A stretch of DNA of 21,709 nucleotides, from assembly GCA_035327525.1 (NCBI GenBank), contig DAOLDC010000009.1, positions 1-21,709 on the forward strand, written 5' to 3'. This document shows positions 7,264 to 13,320 of the stretch, piece after piece. Positions within the stretch are counted from its first letter, which is position 1. The number at the start of each line of letters is the position of its first letter. The position numbers and the translations under genes are program-made. The DNA comes from JAKLEX01 sp035327525. Lineage in GTDB: Bacteria; Patescibacteriota; Minisyncoccia; Phycocordibacterales; JAACPR01. Under the pieces are notes generated by a model. That model was not told the DNA's origin, did not search any database, and saw only the letters and a list, made by a program, of their open reading frames with translations.

Positions 7264-7757
7264 TAGAACAGTTTTCTGGTGTAACGGATTGTTACCGCTT
7301 CACCATTCCTCGGCACGCGGAACTGAATTCCGTGTATCGAGGCCTGCTGAGTTCTGTCTTGAACCCAGAGATACCTATCACAGGTCGAGTCCTTGAGGGC
7401 CCAACCTGCAGAGTCGGTATGTCCGGGGAAGACATACGGCATTCCGTTCGGTTTATACCAACGGACGAGAAAGTTCTCGTCGTCTGTAGTCCACTGGAAG
7501 TAGCTGCCGTTTACTGCAATTATCTCTGAAGTCTCGCCGGGAGATAACTGCAGTACTATCGGACCGGACGATCGGACGACCACCTGCTTTGTCCTTTCGG
7601 ACTCAGTGCAGGAGGCCAGCCAACCTGATGAACAATCAGGCATCATCACCAACACTATTATGGCGATGATAACCCAGACTGCCCACTTGACGATTTTTTT
7701 GACCACGTCGTCGGTTGCCGTGGTTGCCGTTGAGGTCGGCGCTGATTTTTTTGCCAT
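7263..7757 (-). CDS. Single-pass membrane protein with exported domain, unknown function
   Basis: I do not recognise this 164-aa protein. It begins with a Lys/Thr/Ala-rich cytoplasmic stretch, then one transmembrane segment (about 22-40). A roughly 120-aa domain rich in Val, Tyr, Trp and Gly follows and is probably a beta-sandwich on the outside. Three Cys (42, 50, 126) lie at or beyond the membrane exit and could form a disulfide, but no lipobox is present. It follows the SPFH gene after eight bases, and its SD (AAGGAG) overlaps that gene's TAA, so translation of the two is probably coupled. GC is high (37 of 60 bases in 7381-7440 by my count). The 3' end carries a palindrome at the stop and then a terminator. 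It is likely a partner of the SPFH protein. Confidence 0.75.
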   Translation of the reverse strand: MAKKSAPTSTATTATDDVVKKIVKWAVWVIIAIIVLVMMPDCSSGWLASCTESERTKQVVVRSSGPIVLQLSPGETSEIIAVNGSYFQWTTDDENFLVRWYKPNGMPYVFPGHTDSAGWALKDSTCDRYLWVQDRTQQASIHGIQFRVPRNGEAVTIRYTRKLF

Positions 7758-7765
7758 AATACTCC

Positions 7766-8941
7766 TTATTTTGATGGCTTTGTGGTGGATTGGCCACCAT
7801 GATGTCCACCACCACGTTGACCGCCTTGTCTTCTTCCGACACTTTGACCTGCACCACCCTGGCCACCCCTTGCGCGCTTACGCAAATTATCGGCAGCTAC
7901 TCGAACGATGTCTTCCTTGGCTTCTTGGGACAGTCCCTCGAGACCAGAGATATTGACGTCGTAGGCCTCGACTTCGTCCGACGTAATCCTTACGATCCGC
8001 CAAGCCTCATCCATCACATCCTTTGGTACGCCACCAGGCTTTTTATTCAAAGCGATTTGCTCTGCACTATAGCCCTGCTTTTTCAGCAAGTATTCTACAG
8101 CACTGAACAATCTTTTGATGACAGCAACGTTCTCGTTGGCTTTTTTGACCTCAGGACTGTAATCGATGTCACCAATCAACAGACTGTTGATGGTTACTCC
8201 GTACATTTCCTCCTTTTCCTTGAGACCATTCGTTGCCTTCTCATCAAGAATTTTCTTGGTGATTTTTGCTCGGTCAGCCATCACGACCTCAATTTTTTTG
8301 CCTTTGCAGACATTACTGATGAGGCCTTCCATGAACTGGTTGAATATGATCTTCAACTCAGCGTTCCTGGAACCTTCTTCAATACTGATGTTAACCAGTT
8401 TCTGAATAAGGTTCTGATCTGGCTGTAATGTGCCAGACCATTTTAGTTTTCCAACCGCCGAGTCAAACTCGATCTCTGGATTTCCACCCAGTATGTCGCC
8501 AATTTTTTCCAAATTGACGTAGTGTTTGTTGTCGATTGATTCCCACGGAGATTTTGCATTGAACCCAGCGCGAAAAAGTTTATACAAGATAATACCTTTT
8601 TCACCGATTGTTCCGAACAAAACCGGCGTTGCTAATGCAATCTTATTTCCCGGCACTGTGGTGAAAAACACCTTGGTTAAACCGGCCGTTCCACCACCTG
8701 CCAACACCCCGACTATTATCGGGATTATCGGATGATAAAGACCGATTTTTGCAAATATCAAGGCTGTCCCGATATTTGCACCAGCCATCGCCAGTGCGAT
8801 GAACGCAAAGTATTGCGTCCATCGATTGGTCTGATCGACTTCAAGGTTTGGATCCTCAGTTTTCTGACCGGTGATGCAAAGTCCGATCATCACACCACTT
8901 ATCACCGCAACCAAAAACCAAAACAATATAAACGTGCTCAT
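7766..8941 (-). CDS. SPFH/band-7-like membrane protein with Gly/Arg-rich C-terminal tail
   Basis: The 391-aa product begins with about three transmembrane segments (4-24, 43-63, 70-90). A region of roughly 95-270 shows traits of the SPFH (stomatin, prohibitin, flotillin, HflC) domain. The clearest is MYGVTINSLLIGDIDYSPEV near residue 246, which resembles the end of the domain in HflC and prohibitin where the chain turns into the helical region. The last 37 residues are low-complexity, built of Arg, Gly, Gln and His (RARGGQ, QRGGGHHGGQ). SPFH proteins form rings or scaffolds in membranes and guide proteases or lipids. Three TMs plus an RGG-like tail is not a standard layout. SD AGAAGGAG and an excellent promoter are present. 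It is first in a two-gene operon. The SPFH call comes from motif reading and is moderately sure. Confidence 0.68.
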   Translation of the reverse strand: MSTFILFWFLVAVISGVMIGLCITGQKTEDPNLEVDQTNRWTQYFAFIALAMAGANIGTALIFAKIGLYHPIIPIIVGVLAGGGTAGLTKVFFTTVPGNKIALATPVLFGTIGEKGIILYKLFRAGFNAKSPWESIDNKHYVNLEKIGDILGGNPEIEFDSAVGKLKWSGTLQPDQNLIQKLVNISIEEGSRNAELKIIFNQFMEGLISNVCKGKKIEVVMADRAKITKKILDEKATNGLKEKEEMYGVTINSLLIGDIDYSPEVKKANENVAVIKRLFSAVEYLLKKQGYSAEQIALNKKPGGVPKDVMDEAWRIVRITSDEVEAYDVNISGLEGLSQEAKEDIVRVAADNLRKRARGGQGGAGQSVGRRQGGQRGGGHHGGQSTTKPSK

Positions 8942-8951
8942 ACTTACTCCT

Positions 8952-8974
8952 TCTAGCCGATTTTACGGCTTTTA
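8952..8974 (-). promoter_or_regulatory. Leader hairpin next to the SD of the SPFH gene
   Basis: AGCCG (8955-8959) pairs with CGGCT (8966-8970) around a six-base AT loop. On the + strand TCTAGCC and GGCTTTT flank the AT loop here, and the same two blocks recur in the receiver gene leader at 2013-2035. The hairpin directly precedes the SD and could limit ribosome access. Confidence 0.5.
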
Positions 8975-9037
8975 ACCTGCTTTTTTTAAAGGATCATTTA
9001 TCTGACAACAGGCCAGATAATTCTATTTCTGCTATCT

Positions 9038-9067
9038 ATTATAACATACTAAATATCATTTTGTCAA
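9038..9067 (-). promoter_or_regulatory. Promoter of the SPFH operon
   Basis: TTGACA (9062-9067), 18 bases and TATAAT (9038-9043) on the - strand, with TG one base before the -10 (extended -10). The leader is about 90 bases. It contains a second hairpin, TTATCTG / CAGATAA (8998-9020), and the SD-proximal hairpin. Confidence 0.87.
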
Positions 9068-9117
9068 ACGTAAAAGTTTTTTATTTTGAAATTAAGGTTT
9101 TTTATATATTTTGTTAT

Positions 9118-10041
9118 TTAATCTATAATTACTGTTTCAGAAAAGTTGCTACCATCAATAGAAATTGTTCCTTTATACTTTGTTTTTGTTTCCTCAAAAT
9201 AATCTCTATAAAACTCAAAAACTATTACATCAGGGATACTGTCATAGGAAATTTTAATAATTTCAACATTATTTTTGATAGCATCAATCAGTTTAATAAA
9301 TTCAATATTTTTAACGGAAGAAATTTCAGCAACAAATAAACCTGGAGTCCCTCCATAAATATCATTGCTTTGTGATGTGTAGTAAACAATATAATTTTTT
9401 CCTTTTGCTTGAATTACTTCAATAATACTTGGGCTCAATGAGAGTGCTGAATCGTTATATTCTCCAGTCATTGAATCAACGATTCCCAACTTCGAGCCAT
9501 CATACGCAGTTTGATAATATAGAATATATATACCATTTGGAAACCAAGTAGGATTAACAAATTTTTCAACATTATCACCCTCAATACTATTTGAAATTGT
9601 GTTGACACGTATTGTTCTAATGATTCCTGTTGCTAAATCTAAAATTTTTAATCCTTCTGAATCGGAATAAGCAACCTTCATACCATCAGGAGATAAATCA
9701 ATACTTGGTGGTAACCCCGTCCATGTGTTACCAGAATTATCGACTGAAAACACTTCTTCGTAAGTAAAACTTTTTAATAGATTTCCATTTTTCTTTATTT
9801 GAACATCAACCTCTTTTTTAATCTTCTTTGCGTAAAGTGTTATTACACCGTCTGTCGATCTCTGAAATTTATCTCTTGTGGCGTTTTGTTCCGCATCGGT
9901 TTGTTGTACTTCAATATCAATAATTTCGGTAGTTATGGATCTGTTTTGATAAGCATACATACCACTACCTATAACTAAAATAGCGATAATAGCAATCAAT
10001 CCTACCATCGCAAAACCACCCTGTTTTTTTGTTTTGTTCAT
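9118..10041 (-). CDS. Membrane-anchored beta-propeller-like (TolB/WD40-like) protein with prepilin-like N-terminus
   Basis: The 307-aa protein starts with KKQGGFAMVG and a transmembrane helix (about 10-30). A short basic leader ending in Gly before Phe resembles a type IV prepilin cleavage site, but position 5 after the cut is Gly instead of the usual Glu. The rest is extracytoplasmic. Blocks such as LSPDGMKVAYSDSEGLKILD and NPTWFPNGIYILYYQ have the 'SPDG..a.....i...d' rhythm of TolB-like propeller blades; about four to five blades are suggested. It may bind a protein or polysaccharide at the surface. It begins 10 bases after the CCA end of tRNA-Leu on the same strand and has no SD, so its mRNA may arise by tRNA processing. 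Function is unknown. Confidence 0.68.
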   Translation of the reverse strand: MNKTKKQGGFAMVGLIAIIAILVIGSGMYAYQNRSITTEIIDIEVQQTDAEQNATRDKFQRSTDGVITLYAKKIKKEVDVQIKKNGNLLKSFTYEEVFSVDNSGNTWTGLPPSIDLSPDGMKVAYSDSEGLKILDLATGIIRTIRVNTISNSIEGDNVEKFVNPTWFPNGIYILYYQTAYDGSKLGIVDSMTGEYNDSALSLSPSIIEVIQAKGKNYIVYYTSQSNDIYGGTPGLFVAEISSVKNIEFIKLIDAIKNNVEIIKISYDSIPDVIVFEFYRDYFEETKTKYKGTISIDGSNFSETVIID

Positions 10042-10051
10042 AATTTGATTC

Positions 10052-10135
10052 TGGTGCGCGGGAGAGGACTTGAACCTCCACGCCTTACGGCACTTGCTCC
10101 TAAGGCAAGCGTGTCTGCCATTTCACCACCCGCGC
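10052..10135 (-). tRNA. tRNA-Leu (anticodon TAG)
   Basis: The acceptor stem GCGCGGG / CCCGCGC, anticodon stem CTTGC / GCAAG with loop CTTAGGA (anticodon TAG), a long class II variable arm and GGTTCAAGTCC in the T arm are all visible. The 3' CCA is encoded (10052-10054), unlike the other three tRNAs in the window. Confidence 0.96.
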
Positions 10136-10168
10136 AATTTCTACTACATATCTCAAATACTGTTATAT

Positions 10169-10195
10169 ATTATACTTAAAAACTTTTTTGAGCAA
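10169..10195 (-). promoter_or_regulatory. Probable promoter of tRNA-Leu and the propeller gene
   Basis: TATAAT (10169-10174) on the - strand lies 34 bases before the tRNA 5' end. TTGCTC (10190-10195) with a 15-base spacer is a possible but short-spaced -35. It overlaps the -35 of the divergent + strand promoter. Confidence 0.45.
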
Positions 10196-10216
10196 GAGAA
10201 TCAGAAGTGGTATAAT
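10188..10216 (+). promoter_or_regulatory. Promoter of the 74-aa membrane protein gene
   Basis: TTGAGC (10188-10193), a 17-base spacer and TATAAT (10211-10216) lie 29 bases before the ATG at 10246. Confidence 0.68.
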
Positions 10217-10245
10217 CAATATTATTAGATTAAACAAAAAAATTC

Positions 10246-10470
10246 ATGAAAATATTCAGTAACTGGACATTCAAGTGGTGGGAGGTTGGGATATTAAAAA
10301 TCGGTTTGATCTCGTTGGGTATTCTGCTTGGAATATATTTTGGCGAATATATTTCTGGATTGTCATGGTTGTGGTGGTTGTTATTTATTGCAACAGCTAT
10401 TTATTTTTTGGTAAGGATGTTTGGAAAAAATAATTCTGATGTTTCTAGCATCACCGAAACCAGAAGTTGA
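10246..10470 (+). CDS. Small two-helix membrane protein, unknown function
   Basis: The 74-aa product has a Trp-rich N-terminus (NWTFKWWEVG) and two hydrophobic helices (about 15-33 and 40-58). A Ser/Lys-rich polar tail follows. Such short Trp-containing two-TM proteins are common orphans in CPR genomes. No domain is recognised. The gene has its own promoter, a short leader without SD, and AT-rich codons like the housekeeping genes. It stands alone: tRNA-Leu diverges upstream and the next gene has a separate promoter. Confidence 0.72.
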   Translation: MKIFSNWTFKWWEVGILKIGLISLGILLGIYFGEYISGLSWLWWLLFIATAIYFLVRMFGKNNSDVSSITETRS

Positions 10471-10488
10471 CATTGTGTTTAAGGCATT

Positions 10489-10516
10489 TTGATTCGGATG
10501 TATTGTATGGTATTCT
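10489..10516 (+). promoter_or_regulatory. Possible promoter of the kinase-like gene
   Basis: TTGATT (10489-10494), 16 bases and TATTCT (10511-10516). The same -10 hexamer TATTCT followed by a T-run and AGAA is found in the promoter at 20955-20983. A TTGACA at 10467-10472 has no good -10 at normal distance. Confidence 0.5.
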
Positions 10517-10556
10517 TTTTCCAGAAGTAGTACGCACATAAATTGGAGGAAGGGTC

Positions 10557-11090
10557 ATGATTAAAAAAGGAACAAGTCGCATCGTCTGGTTGATTCCTAG
10601 TATGGGATTAGCCATAAAATTTCCAATCGTTCGTTTAAAACTCTTTTTTCTTTCGTTTTTTCATTGTCTAAAGAAACCAGATGAAAGATTAAGATTTTTT
10701 CTTACCTACGCGGTAGATATACCGCATGGCGCACGTTGGTATGTTCTGAAGGGGTTCTCTGACAACTGGAGAGAGTTCGTCTTTTTTCTGAAACACAGAG
10801 AAGGAGATTTCCTTTTACCAACTTTCTTTTCTTTTTTTGGCCTTTTTAATATTTCACCATTAGTTAGTGGACTGGATGAAAAGCCGGAATTGGAAAGAAA
10901 ATTATGGAGTAAGTTGCTTGATATTACAGACCATGAAGTGCTTAAAGATGGGCACCACTTTTCGGAAGGTAAAAACTTTTGTTATTACAAAAAGCGTTTA
11001 CGGATGAGTGATTATGGGAGTGCAGTAACCCAAAAAATCATTCTCAAACATCTTGATGCTCTCAATCAATTATCAAAGGATTTCCAATAA
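10557..11090 (+). CDS. Possible miniature protein-kinase-fold protein, unknown function
   Basis: I do not recognise this 177-aa protein by family, but its motifs fall in kinase order. SRIVWLIPSMGLAIKFP (residues 7-23) resembles the Gly-loop strand and VAIK strand, with K21. DGHHFSEGKNF (131-141) resembles the D-x-H-x-x-N catalytic loop of RIO and aminoglycoside-phosphotransferase-type kinases. SDYGS (151-155) matches the DFG metal site at the right distance. At 177 residues the C-lobe would be very short, so it may be a minimal or inactive kinase. The gene has a strong SD (GGAGGAAGGG, eight bases before ATG), unlike the AT-rich neighbours, and a dedicated terminator whose stem includes part of the stop codon. 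The CDS is secure; the fold is inference. Confidence 0.7.
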   Translation: MIKKGTSRIVWLIPSMGLAIKFPIVRLKLFFLSFFHCLKKPDERLRFFLTYAVDIPHGARWYVLKGFSDNWREFVFFLKHREGDFLLPTFFSFFGLFNISPLVSGLDEKPELERKLWSKLLDITDHEVLKDGHHFSEGKNFCYYKKRLRMSDYGSAVTQKIILKHLDALNQLSKDFQ

Positions 11091-11120
11091 AGCCACCAGT
11101 CTGCACACTGGCGGCTTTTT
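11089..11120 (+). terminator. Intrinsic terminator of the kinase-like gene
   Basis: AAAGCC-A-CCAG pairs with CTGG-C-GGCTTT around an eight-base loop, with one A-C mismatch, and the run TTTTT closes it. The base of the stem starts inside the TAA stop codon (11088-11090). Confidence 0.85.
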
Positions 11121-11166
11121 ACTAGGTAAGTAAATTACGAGGATTTTTTCCTAATAATGCTAGAAA

Positions 11167-11175
11167 TGTTATAAT
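11167..11175 (+). promoter_or_regulatory. Extended -10 of the NUDIX gene (leaderless start)
   Basis: TGTTATAAT places TATAAT at 11170-11175, eight bases before the ATG at 11184. The same extended -10 string precedes the DUF1295 gene and the SPFH operon. Confidence 0.6.
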
Positions 11176-11183
11176 AAACAAAC

Positions 11184-11777
11184 ATGGAAATATCGAGACC
11201 AAAATCTAATCAGCCGTTACCCGATAATGCTGTTTGTGTTTTCAAGGGTAAAATATTTGATACGTATCAATGGGAGCAGAAAATGTATGACGGTTCAATA
11301 AAAATATTTGAAAAATTAAAACGGCCAGATACGGTAGTTATTTTTCCTGTTTTAGACGATGGCAAAATACTTTTGAGTTTACAAGAACAACCCGGCAAGG
11401 AACCATACATTGCTGGTTTTGGTGGAAGAATGGATGAAGGTGAAAAAATATTGGATGCTGCAAAAAGGGAACTACTTGAGGAAACTGGTTATGTGGCGTC
11501 CGAGTATGTTCTATGGAAAGCTAAACATCCGAACTCAAAAATTGATTATGTTGTTTATTTTTTTATCGCCAAGAATTGTAAAATAGTTTCAGAGCAAATT
11601 CTAGATGGTGGTGAAAAAATTGATTTGATTTCGGTTACTTTTGACGAATTTCTGCAAAAAGCACGTGACAAAAAGTTTATGGAAAAAGAGATAATTCCAG
11701 ACATGTACGAAGCATTAATTGATCCAAGTAAATATATTGAGCTCAAAAAATTGTTTTCAGAATCTGCCTCGGTTTGA
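11184..11777 (+). CDS. NUDIX hydrolase, ADP-ribose pyrophosphatase-like
   Basis: The 197-aa enzyme hydrolyses a nucleoside diphosphate linked to another group; ADP-ribose or a nucleotide sugar is the likely substrate. A complete Nudix box (Gx5Ex7REUxEExGU) is present from G81 to Y103 in GRMDEGE...KRELLEETGY, with E99 and E100 as metal ligands. The N-terminal strands before the box (VCVFKGKIFDTYQWEQKMYDG) are like those of ADP-ribose pyrophosphatases, which use them to dimerise. The gene is probably leaderless, has no SD, and ends with TGA, which shows that TGA is a stop in this organism. The promoter of the next small gene overlaps its 3' end. Confidence 0.93.
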   Translation: MEISRPKSNQPLPDNAVCVFKGKIFDTYQWEQKMYDGSIKIFEKLKRPDTVVIFPVLDDGKILLSLQEQPGKEPYIAGFGGRMDEGEKILDAAKRELLEETGYVASEYVLWKAKHPNSKIDYVVYFFIAKNCKIVSEQILDGGEKIDLISVTFDEFLQKARDKKFMEKEIIPDMYEALIDPSKYIELKKLFSESASV

Positions 11778-11801
11778 TTTATTTTATTTATATACTATAA
11801 T
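11774..11801 (+). promoter_or_regulatory. Promoter of the 51-aa orphan gene
   Basis: TTGATT (11774-11779), 16 bases and TATAAT (11796-11801). It overlaps the TGA of the NUDIX gene. The leader would be about 22 bases and includes the SD-like run GGGGGGA. Confidence 0.65.
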
Positions 11802-11829
11802 TTGGTACAGAACATGGGGGGAATTATAT

Positions 11830-11985
11830 ATGGCAAAAAGAATTGTCAGAAAAAAATTAAATCAGAGTCGCTGCAAAAAAGCCTCATCTGATGACATGGA
11901 CATGGTGCAAATCTATCGTCGGGAAACCCGGAATCTTCCGAAAAGTTATCCTTCGCCATTTGCACTAATACCCAGTCTGGAATAG
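11830..11985 (+). CDS. 51-residue basic orphan protein
   Basis: The predicted peptide is rich in Lys and Arg in its first half (MAKRIVRKKLNQSRCKK). It then has an acidic patch (DDMDMV) and a Pro/Ser-rich end (LPKSYPSPF). There is no membrane segment, and I recognise no family. Support for a real gene is contextual: its own promoter 28 bases upstream, a G-rich SD-like run eight bases before the ATG, and a stop codon inside a perfect hairpin that is followed by a strong GC-rich terminator. The base composition is higher in GC than that of the NUDIX gene. The basic N-terminus would suit binding of RNA, DNA or ribosomes, but that is a guess. A structured small RNA instead of a protein is also possible. 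Confidence 0.6.
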   Translation: MAKRIVRKKLNQSRCKKASSDDMDMVQIYRRETRNLPKSYPSPFALIPSLE

Positions 11986-11999
11986 TAGTCTACTATTCC
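11979..11999 (+). other. Hairpin enclosing the stop codon of the 51-aa gene
   Basis: GGAATAGTA (11979-11987) and TACTATTCC (11991-11999) are exact reverse complements around GTC. The TAG stop (11983-11985) is inside the left arm. The true terminator begins seven bases later. Confidence 0.8.
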
Positions 12000-12005
12000 G
12001 AAACC

Positions 12006-12038
12006 AAGGCGCCGCCCGCAAGGACACGGCGCCTTTTT
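12006..12038 (+). terminator. GC-rich intrinsic terminator of the 51-aa gene
   Basis: GGCGCCG (12008-12014) pairs with CGGCGCC (12027-12033) around a 12-base loop, extended by AA/TT and closed by TTTTT. Confidence 0.92.
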
Positions 12039-12138
12039 ATTTCAAAATCTCCCACAATTTTATCAACTCCTCTAAAATTTGGTTAGTAATACCGACTTTG
12101 TAGTCCACTGCGTTTTTAACTATACTTCTCAAATTTTT
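12037..12138 (-). pseudogene. Gene remnant A: C-terminal fragment with DYKVGI motif
   Basis: On the - strand 33 codons run from after a TAG (12139-12141) to a TAA (12037-12039), with no start codon. They include DYKVGITNQILEEL and end LWEILK. The same C-terminal reading frame occurs at 13246-13320 (DYEVGIADQIIKEL). Conservation at the protein level, with silent and conservative changes, indicates that both descend from a real coding sequence. The parent family is not recognised. Its stop lies inside the T-run of the + strand terminator of the 51-aa gene. Confidence 0.55.
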
Positions 12139-12202
12139 CTAGACCTATATTGTAGATTTTAGAACTTTTGATATGGTGGAGTGTCGGTGTGGGGTGAAAT
12201 GT

Positions 12203-12208
12203 GATACT
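12203..12208 (+). promoter_or_regulatory. Possible -10 of the 317-aa orphan gene
   Basis: GATACT, preceded by TG at one base distance (TGTGATACT), lies eight bases before the ATG at 12217, matching the leaderless spacing of other genes here. The hexamer itself is a weak match. Confidence 0.35.
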
Positions 12209-12216
12209 ATTTTTAT

Positions 12217-13170
12217 ATGAATATAGAAGGAATACAACCAAATCAAGAAGCTTTAGAACAATCATCAGATAAAAATGTATCGGGTTTTGAATTTAGAACA
12301 CTTAAAAATTCTGAAAGAGGAACAGAAATAGGATATGCTACAATTAAATTAGAAGACGTTAACTCTCCAGATTTTCCAAATCATGTCAGATCGCTTCTTG
12401 ATAAATTCTATGATTTACAAGGAGAAGACAAGCCTGATATACCAGATATACCAGACGACCCTAACCGAATGGTGAATGTGCCTAGTTATGAATCCGCAAG
12501 GCGATCGTATGTTAAATTTTTTAGAGAGTTTGTCGCGTCTACAAAAGAAGAAGTGTGGGGGATTATTGGACCGAGACAAGACGATCCAAATCACGGTGTT
12601 GATGAAAAAAAACAATATCTGTTTTTAGTAAAAAAAATGGCAACGAAATTGTTAATTCTTCCGCAACCATTTATAAATGGAATGTTTTCTTCACGATTTG
12701 GTGCAAAGAATCCTTTTGAAAATTTGTTGTCTATTTTAGATAGAGGGTTTTTTTCTGAAAGAAGAGACGGAAATACTAAGAGAAAACTACGTAGGGATCA
12801 CATATTTAATCCTGCTTATGTTGTAAAAATGAAGGGTGAAGCTGGTGATATTAGAAATGGGGATTCGTACTCTGTAGAATTATTTCCCGAGGAGGGTCAC
12901 GACGCTACACCTGACTACGTAGTACACAAAGCATCTCCAAACAGAATTTCCTCAGTTAATATTATGTTAGACGAGCTGGTGTCATCTGAAGAAAAAGAGA
13001 AAAAAATGTCATATTATAGAAAAATAATTTTGGAAAAATATAAAGTTCCAGTGCGTTTTTTTGTATCGTCAGGTAGTGATGAACAGGATAATTCTGATTA
13101 TCCAGTCGCTAAACCAACTCGAATATATCCAAAAGCAGCAACGAAAGATAGTCTGGAGGAGACGAAATAA
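12217..13170 (+). CDS. Orphan soluble protein of 317 aa
   Basis: I do not recognise the family. The protein is hydrophilic with no signal peptide or membrane helix. A Gln/Ser-rich start is followed by a Pro/Asp-rich linker (KPDIPDIPDDPN, about residues 73-84) and a central helical part. A basic stretch comes next (RRDGNTKRKLRRDH, about 182-195), then a charged helix (SSEEKEKKMSYYRK) and a Ser/Asp-rich tail. Codons are AT-rich and there is no SD. The gene is flanked on both sides by related gene remnants on the opposite strand, so it may have been inserted or be part of a duplicated segment. Role unknown. Confidence 0.75.
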   Translation: MNIEGIQPNQEALEQSSDKNVSGFEFRTLKNSERGTEIGYATIKLEDVNSPDFPNHVRSLLDKFYDLQGEDKPDIPDIPDDPNRMVNVPSYESARRSYVKFFREFVASTKEEVWGIIGPRQDDPNHGVDEKKQYLFLVKKMATKLLILPQPFINGMFSSRFGAKNPFENLLSILDRGFFSERRDGNTKRKLRRDHIFNPAYVVKMKGEAGDIRNGDSYSVELFPEEGHDATPDYVVHKASPNRISSVNIMLDELVSSEEKEKKMSYYRKIILEKYKVPVRFFVSSGSDEQDNSDYPVAKPTRIYPKAATKDSLEETK

Positions 13171-13245
13171 TAAACTTGGAAATTTTTATATGGGTCATAT
13201 ATACTTTAATACAAAACATTTTACCACCACCACCCATAATACCAC

Positions 13246-13320
13246 CTATTTGTTACTTAGTATTCTAGCTAGGAATGTTAGCTCCTTAATGATTTGATCT
13301 GCAATACCGACTTCGTAGTC
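13246..13320 (-). pseudogene. Gene remnant B: C-terminal fragment abutting tRNA-Lys
   Basis: On the - strand the frame DYEVGIADQIIKEL is open to a TAG at 13246-13248. Its first codon overlaps the 3' end of tRNA-Lys, so no intact gene can precede it. Over 40 aligned bases ending at the shared GTAGTCC, I count 31 identities with remnant A. The break at the tRNA 3' end is the typical place for integration or excision of a mobile element. Confidence 0.55.

Noticed and set aside
7191..7529. + strand ORF of 112 codons after gpmI
   Set aside because: It covers the gpmI terminator and lies antisense to the exported-domain gene, which has SD, TM segment and operon context.
7790..8428. + strand ORF of 212 codons
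   Set aside because: It is antisense to the SPFH-like gene and has no SD or promoter; its length is a by-product of the GC-richer codons on the other strand.
13221..13246. ACC-rich simple repeat (ACCACCACC and similar)
   Set aside because: Only a few irregular units in a non-coding stretch beside remnant B; no array structure.
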